From JAPHTQ01 sp051747405 (GTDB lineage: Bacteria; Pseudomonadota; Gammaproteobacteria; Thiohalomonadales; Thiohalomonadaceae), in the NCBI GenBank assembly GCA_051747405.1, contig JBNJGC010000089.1:1-10508 (forward strand): a stretch of 10,508 nt of DNA, written 5' to 3'. Both the position numbers and the translations under genes were made by a program. Positions within the stretch are counted from its first letter, which is position 1. Every line of letters begins with the position of its first letter. The notes below the pieces were generated by a model, which was given only the letters and a program-made list of their open reading frames with translations, did not search any database and was not told the origin of the DNA. Positions 7,282 through 10,508 of the stretch are shown here, piece after piece.

Positions 7282-7295
7282 TAACAAAACTGTTA
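7282..7295. promoter_or_regulatory. Dyad TAACA-N4-TGTTA upstream of the HiPIP gene
   Basis: TAACA (7282-7286) and TGTTA (7291-7295) form a perfect 5-bp dyad with a 4-nt spacer, in AT-rich sequence just after the amidotransferase stop. It lies roughly 40-60 nt upstream of the likely HiPIP transcription starts, a usual position for an activator site. No regulator can be named. Confidence 0.3.
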
Positions 7296-7312
7296 AAGCT
7301 GGCTCTCCCCTC

Positions 7313-7341
7313 TTGCAGCAGGGTTATGATTACTTTATGTT
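7313..7341 (+). promoter_or_regulatory. Probable promoter region of the HiPIP gene
   Basis: Two overlapping -10 candidates are visible. TATGAT (7325-7330) matches the consensus in five of six positions but has no good -35. TATGTT (7336-7341) lies 17 nt after TTGCAG (7313-7318). Either would give a leader of about 80-95 nt. The AT-rich stretch contrasts with the GC-rich genes on both sides. Confidence 0.4.
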
Positions 7342-7347
7342 GTATTC

Positions 7348-7393
7348 ACCCTGAGGTTGTGAGGACATGTCCCACACAGTCTGTCTTCAGGGT
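7348..7393 (+). promoter_or_regulatory. Nested inverted repeats in the HiPIP leader
   Basis: The outer arms are ACCCTGA (7348-7354) and TCAGGGT (7387-7393), a perfect 7-bp pairing. Inside lies the perfect 10-bp palindrome GGACATGTCC (7363-7372), extended by TGTG (7358-7361) and CACA (7373-7376) with one unpaired A at 7362. In RNA this could fold into a stacked hairpin ending 26 nt before the GGAGG ribosome site. In DNA the inner palindrome could be an operator. Function is inferred only from symmetry and position. Confidence 0.4.
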
Positions 7394-7429
7394 TCCTGTC
7401 AAGGAATAACCGTACTGATGGAGGATTAA

Positions 7430-7705
7430 ATGGATAATGAAAAGATGATCAATCGCCGTACCCTGCTCAAGGGTCTTGCCGCTGTACCGGTTGTCGCTGC
7501 CGTCGGCTTCCACGGCACCGCCGCTGCCGCCGAGCTGGATCCCAACGATCCCAAGGCCAAGGCGCTCGAGTACACTAAGAGCAGCCCCAACGCGGATCAG
7601 ACCTGCTCCAACTGCAACCTGTTCCAGGACGGCAACAAGTGCAGCATCTTCCCCGGCAACACCGTTGCTCCCGGTGGCTGGTGCAAGTCCTGGGTCGGTA
7701 GTTAA
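7430..7705 (+). CDS. hip: High-potential iron-sulfur protein (HiPIP), TAT-exported
   Basis: This is a 91-aa precursor of a small periplasmic [4Fe-4S] electron carrier. HiPIPs pass electrons from the cytochrome bc1 complex to photosynthetic reaction centres or terminal oxidases. A twin-arginine signal NRRTLLKG (8-15) is followed by a hydrophobic stretch and an Ala-rich cleavage region around 31-35, leaving a mature protein of about 56-60 residues. Cluster ligands are C59, C62, C71 and C85 (CxxC-x8-C-x13-C). The ending GGWCKSWVGS and Y48 near the mature N-terminus are characteristic. The gap between the second and third Cys is 8 residues, against 14 in Allochromatium vinosum HiPIP (C43, C46, C61, C75), so this is a small HiPIP. 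The start is fixed by GGAGG (7420-7424) five nt before ATG. The gene looks monocistronic, with its own leader and terminator, and probably well expressed. Confidence 0.96.
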   Translation: MDNEKMINRRTLLKGLAAVPVVAAVGFHGTAAAAELDPNDPKAKALEYTKSSPNADQTCSNCNLFQDGNKCSIFPGNTVAPGGWCKSWVGS

Positions 7706-7731
7706 GCGGTCCCACGCTTCGGCGAAAAAGG

Positions 7732-7760
7732 GCCGACCCCGAGACGGGTCGGCTTTTTTT
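7732..7760 (+). terminator. Intrinsic terminator, likely bidirectional, between convergent genes
   Basis: GCCGACCC (7732-7739) and GGGTCGGC (7746-7753) form a perfect 8-bp stem with a 6-nt loop, followed by seven T (7754-7760). On the other strand, five A at 7725-7729 provide a T-run two bases from the stem, so it may also stop the leftward operon. The T-tract merges into the TAA stop of the converging barrel gene at 7759-7761. Confidence 0.93.
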
Positions 7761-8973
7761 ATCCGCGAAAGTAGAAGCGCAAGCGTAAGCTGAACGCATC
7801 GGGGTAGTGGCCGAAGGCCGAACGGGGCTGCCCTGTGTCAGCCAGACCCGCCCCACTCCCCCCCGAGAGGGAGAGCAGCAGATCCGACTCGTCACTCACC
7901 GAGTAGCGCAGCCGCAGCTGATGCAGCAGTGAGCTGGCGCCTCCTCCCTGCCCCGTCTCCAACCGACTGAGCAATACGGTATAACCAGCCTGCCACAGCG
8001 GTGTCAGATCCCGCTCCAGCGTCACCCCCAGCACATCCTGTACCGTATAGGGCAGCAACCCCTCACGAAAGAGCGGCTCTGTCGTCACCATCGGCAGCGC
8101 CTCCTCCGAGGTGGCACCGCGGCTGTTGTGGTGCCACTCCGCCACCACCAGTGTGCCGTCACCGAAACGATAGTCGACCCCGGCGATGGCAAACAGAAGC
8201 CCTTTGTCGCCCAGGCGGTAGTGAACCCCCTCCAGCCGCCAGCCCATGCCACCCCAGGCGCTCTCGTAGGCGGCCCCTGCAAGGGTGTTGTCGAGCACTC
8301 GCCCCGCCAGCAGGGAGAACTCTGAGAGCGTTCCCACCTGACGCCGATAGTGGAGCGCCCCGCCCCCCGCTCGGTCGGTCTGCTGCGCATCGCTCCAGAC
8401 GTAGGCGGCGCTCAGCGTGGAGAAGGGCGAAGGGTAGCCCTCCAGGGTGAGTGCGTCGATCCCCGGCTTGTAGTCGGTATCCAGATCGGTGGGGGCGAAG
8501 GCGCCGAAGATGTTAAACGGCTGCCAGAGCCGACCGCTACCCCAGTCGATGGGTTGACGCCCAAAGCCGAGCGTGGCGTGGCTGAAGCGGTGGCGGTAGA
8601 GCAGGCGGTCAAGCTCGTAACCGACGCGCTGGCGGCGCTCAGCCCCGGTCTCATCAAGCCACTCGCCGGAGAGGGCGCGGTAGCGAAACAGGGTCTCCGG
8701 TCCCGCAACATCGCCCGTATCGCCCGACTGGGCCAATCGACGCCCCTTAAGGTGTAGCGCCCACTCGCCGCGACGCTGCAGACCATCGAGCATCAGGCGC
8801 AGGCTCTGTTGATCGGCGCTGAGCGTTCGCGCCGCCTCCTCCCGGTAGCCTACCTCCCCCGCCTGCGCCCGGGCGGTGGTACCGAGCATGGAGAAACGAC
8901 CGCTGAGCTCCCCCGCGGAGACCAGTGTCGCGGGCAGCAGCCAGAGCAGCAACAACAGAGAGCGACTCCTCAT
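7759..8973 (-). CDS. Outer-membrane beta-barrel protein of the ABC-transporter operon
   Basis: This 404-aa exported protein is of unassigned function. It has a signal peptide, with a hydrophobic run at residues 5-18 and probable cleavage VSA|GE after residue 20. The rest is rich in alternating polar and hydrophobic segments typical of outer-membrane barrels, and it ends in the amphipathic strand SLRLRFYF plus RG. A conserved-looking turn reads FGRQPIDWGSGRLW (137-150), followed by APTDLDTDYKPG (160-171). I associate this signature with DUF1302-like or porin-like barrel proteins, but that is recollection and not a database result. The ATG overlaps the ATPase stop (ATGA), with GGGGAG about 11 nt upstream, so translation is coupled to the transporter. 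It probably forms the outer-membrane station for whatever the ABC complex moves. The stop codon lies in the T-tract of the terminator shared with the HiPIP gene. Confidence 0.8.
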   Translation of the reverse strand: MRSRSLLLLLWLLPATLVSAGELSGRFSMLGTTARAQAGEVGYREEAARTLSADQQSLRLMLDGLQRRGEWALHLKGRRLAQSGDTGDVAGPETLFRYRALSGEWLDETGAERRQRVGYELDRLLYRHRFSHATLGFGRQPIDWGSGRLWQPFNIFGAFAPTDLDTDYKPGIDALTLEGYPSPFSTLSAAYVWSDAQQTDRAGGGALHYRRQVGTLSEFSLLAGRVLDNTLAGAAYESAWGGMGWRLEGVHYRLGDKGLLFAIAGVDYRFGDGTLVVAEWHHNSRGATSEEALPMVTTEPLFREGLLPYTVQDVLGVTLERDLTPLWQAGYTVLLSRLETGQGGGASSLLHQLRLRYSVSDESDLLLSLSGGSGAGLADTGQPRSAFGHYPDAFSLRLRFYFRG

Positions 8974-9680
8974 ACCGGAGCGCGCTCCCCAGCCCTTGGC
9001 TCATCGGCGCTGATGCGCCCGTCGCGCAGGGTGATGATGCGCTCGGCACGCTCCATGACACGGGTATCGTGCGTCGAGAAGATAAAGGTGGTCCCCTCCT
9101 CGCGGGAGAGGGTATGCATCACATCCAGCAGAGCGGTGGCGTTCTCCGAGTCGAGATTGGCGGTGGGCTCATCGGCCAGCACCATGCGTGGGCCGGCGGC
9201 CAGGGCACGCGCCACCGCTACCCGCTGCTGTTGTCCCCCGCTCAGAGCCGCCGGTCGACGCTGCGCCAGCCCCTCCAGCCCGACCAGACGCAGATAGTGC
9301 CGGGCCCGTTCGCGTCGCTCGGCATGGGGGCGCCCCTGCAGGACCATCACCAGCTCCACATTCTCCAGAGCACTCAGTACCGGCACCAGGTTATAGGCCT
9401 GAAAAATAAAGCCCAGCTCGAAGAGCCGAAAGCGCGACAGCGCCGCTTCACCCAGAGCGGTCAGTTCGGTCTCTCCCAGCCAGACCCGCCCCTCGCTGGG
9501 CGAGTCGAGGCCACCGATGATATTGAGCAAGGTGGTTTTGCCCGAGCCGGAAGGCCCCACCAGCGCTGCGAACTCCCCCTCGCGCACACTCAGGTCGATC
9601 CCCTCCAGGGCCTCGACCACCAGCTCCCCCTGGCGGTAGCGTTTGCCGATCTGAAGCAGTGTCAAAAGTGCCGTTGGCAT
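8970..9680 (-). CDS. LolD/MacB-type ABC transporter ATP-binding protein
   Basis: This 236-aa cytoplasmic ATPase powers an FtsX/MacB-type (type VII) ABC transporter, a class that works by mechanotransmission on periplasmic or outer-leaflet substrates. Walker A is GPSGSGKT (42-49), the Q-loop Q94, the signature LSGGQQQR (146-153), Walker B MVLADEP (166-172) and the switch His H204. The spacing and the motif IIGGLDSPSEG (54-64) place it in the LolD/MacB branch. The frame is open upstream to 9974, but that part reads against the permease gene in another frame. ATG 9680 gives the family length and has GAGGAG upstream. It sits 11 nt after the permease stop and overlaps the barrel gene by ATGA. It is unlikely to be the housekeeping LolD, since no lolC/lolE pair is visible here and a barrel gene follows. 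The substrate is unknown. Confidence 0.95.
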   Translation of the reverse strand: MPTALLTLLQIGKRYRQGELVVEALEGIDLSVREGEFAALVGPSGSGKTTLLNIIGGLDSPSEGRVWLGETELTALGEAALSRFRLFELGFIFQAYNLVPVLSALENVELVMVLQGRPHAERRERARHYLRLVGLEGLAQRRPAALSGGQQQRVAVARALAAGPRMVLADEPTANLDSENATALLDVMHTLSREEGTTFIFSTHDTRVMERAERIITLRDGRISADEPRAGERAPV

Positions 9681-9691
9681 TCCCTGTCTCC

Positions 9692-10508
9692 TCACGTTCG
9701 TAGCGCCGCCACCGGTGCCACCCGCGCCGCTTTGAGGGCTGGGTAGATCCCCGATGCGAGGGTGGCGCCAAAGACGATCAGCGTCAACTGCACTACCCGT
9801 GTTGCCGAAAGCTCGGTGTAGACTATTGGGTCCATAAAGGTCCCCATCATCTGTGTACCGCCGCTCATGATCGCTGAAAAATCGATGCCCTGGTGCGAGA
9901 ACCAGAGGTGGATCCCGCCCCCGACAAACCAGCCACTGAGTACCGCCAGCAGGCTCAACAGCAACGACTCGCAAAACACCAACAGCAACAGGTGGCGCCG
10001 ACCCAAGCCCAGAGCCCGCAACAGGCCGAACTCACGGGTGCGCTCAAGCACGCTCATCAGCACCGTGTTGAGGATACCGAAGACCACCATAATCAGGATC
10101 AGGCTCAAAAAGATATAGTTACCCGCATCGTCGATCACGATGAACTGCACCAGCTGCGGCATCATCGTTTGCCAGTCCAGCACCGCCACCGCCTCCCCCG
10201 CCAGCGCCTCACTGATGGCATCCCGCCACGGCGCCACCGGCTGCGCCTCCTCCAGGAAGATGGCAAAACGTGTCACCGGGCGGTGTGACGCCTGGGCCCC
10301 CTCGGCGACAAGAAACTGCCGGGCCAACCCGATATCCGCAAGCACCAGAAACTCATCCAGCTCGTCCATGCGCGAGTCGAAGATACCGCGCACCCGGCCC
10401 AGCTGCGCTTGGGTGTCGCCCCCCTCGGTGCCCGCCATCAAAACCACCTTGCTACCGATGTCGGCCCCAAGTTTACCGGCCATGCCGTCGCCGATGAGGA
10501 TGCCACGC
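9692..10508 (-). CDS. FtsX/MacB-like ABC transporter permease (5' end cut by window)
   Basis: The C-terminal 272 or so residues of a permease are present; the frame stays open to the window edge, so the first TM and part of the periplasmic domain are missing. The visible N-terminal part (GMAGKLGADIGSKV) looks like the end of a MacB-type periplasmic domain. Three membrane segments follow, as expected for the FtsX core. The first runs from YIFLSLILIMVVFGILNTVL into the conserved cytoplasmic turn SVLERTREFGLLRALG. The second is LLLLVFCESLLLSLLAVLSG. The third, VVQLTLIVFGATLASGIYP, precedes ALKAARVAPVAALRT. The 'P-x-x-A-A-R-x-x-P-x-x-A-L-R' ending is the usual FtsX-family C-terminus. The ATPase gene starts 11 nt downstream, so the two form one transporter. 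It is distinguished from MacB proper by having a separate ATPase rather than a fused one. Confidence 0.93.
   Translation of the reverse strand, partial: RGILIGDGMAGKLGADIGSKVVLMAGTEGGDTQAQLGRVRGIFDSRMDELDEFLVLADIGLARQFLVAEGAQASHRPVTRFAIFLEEAQPVAPWRDAISEALAGEAVAVLDWQTMMPQLVQFIVIDDAGNYIFLSLILIMVVFGILNTVLMSVLERTREFGLLRALGLGRRHLLLLVFCESLLLSLLAVLSGWFVGGGIHLWFSHQGIDFSAIMSGGTQMMGTFMDPIVYTELSATRVVQLTLIVFGATLASGIYPALKAARVAPVAALRT

Noticed and set aside
6577..7287. A 236-codon minus-strand open frame opposite the amidotransferase gene.
   Set aside because: The plus-strand protein has the complete glutaminase triad; the antisense frame has no recognisable feature.
9681..9974. In-frame 98-residue N-terminal extension of the ABC ATPase.
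   Set aside because: It overlaps the well-supported end of the permease gene in another frame, and ATG 9680 gives the normal LolD-like length with a good ribosome site.
1..10508. Search for CRISPR repeats, insertion-sequence ends, tRNA/rRNA genes, retron-like or toxin-antitoxin loci.
   Set aside because: None was seen. All long stretches are covered by ordinary chromosomal genes and the gaps are short.

Overview
The window is GC-rich and fully packed with genes. It looks like a chromosomal segment of a Gammaproteobacterium. A TAT-exported high-potential iron-sulfur protein (HiPIP), an Escherichia-type cyclopropane fatty acid synthase, a large multi-domain c-di-GMP protein and a Lol/MacB-type ABC transporter with an outer-membrane barrel all point to a Gram-negative. 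The HiPIP suggests a purple sulfur or sulfur-oxidising lineage (Chromatiales-like). That placement is inference, because no rRNA or other phylogenetic marker is present. I see no mobile element, CRISPR array, tRNA or rRNA.

Layout. Bases 1-5080 (minus strand) hold a likely three-gene operon, read right to left. It encodes a periplasmic type-1 sugar-binding-like protein (5080-4145), a membrane-bound HAMP-PAS-PAS-GGDEF-EAL protein of about 1083 aa (4137-886), and an ApbE-like FAD:protein FMN transferase lipoprotein (849 to beyond base 1, truncated by the window). No transporter permease or ATPase accompanies the binding protein. The simplest reading is that it presents a ligand to the sensor, as LuxP does for LuxQ, so that ligand binding alters c-di-GMP turnover.

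Bases 5081-5324 are a divergent promoter region. A TTGTTT-16-TATGAT promoter faces the binding-protein operon. A CTACACTT element of the sigma-S type faces cfa. Rightward from there come cfa (5325-6500), a hairpin-bearing 61-nt gap, a stand-alone class I glutamine amidotransferase (6562-7275), a 154-nt leader with several dyads, and the HiPIP gene (7430-7705). A strong bidirectional terminator (7732-7760) closes this block.

Bases 7759-10508 (minus strand) hold a second tight operon, read right to left. It encodes an FtsX/MacB-type permease (truncated at the window edge), a LolD/MacB-type ATPase (9680-8970) and an outer-membrane beta-barrel protein (8973-7759). The barrel overlaps the ATPase by an ATGA junction. 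This may be an envelope lipid or lipoprotein transport system with its own outer-membrane component.

The window contains no unmistakably new system. The two most interesting units are the binding-protein/GGDEF-EAL/ApbE cluster and the ABC transporter with a dedicated barrel.
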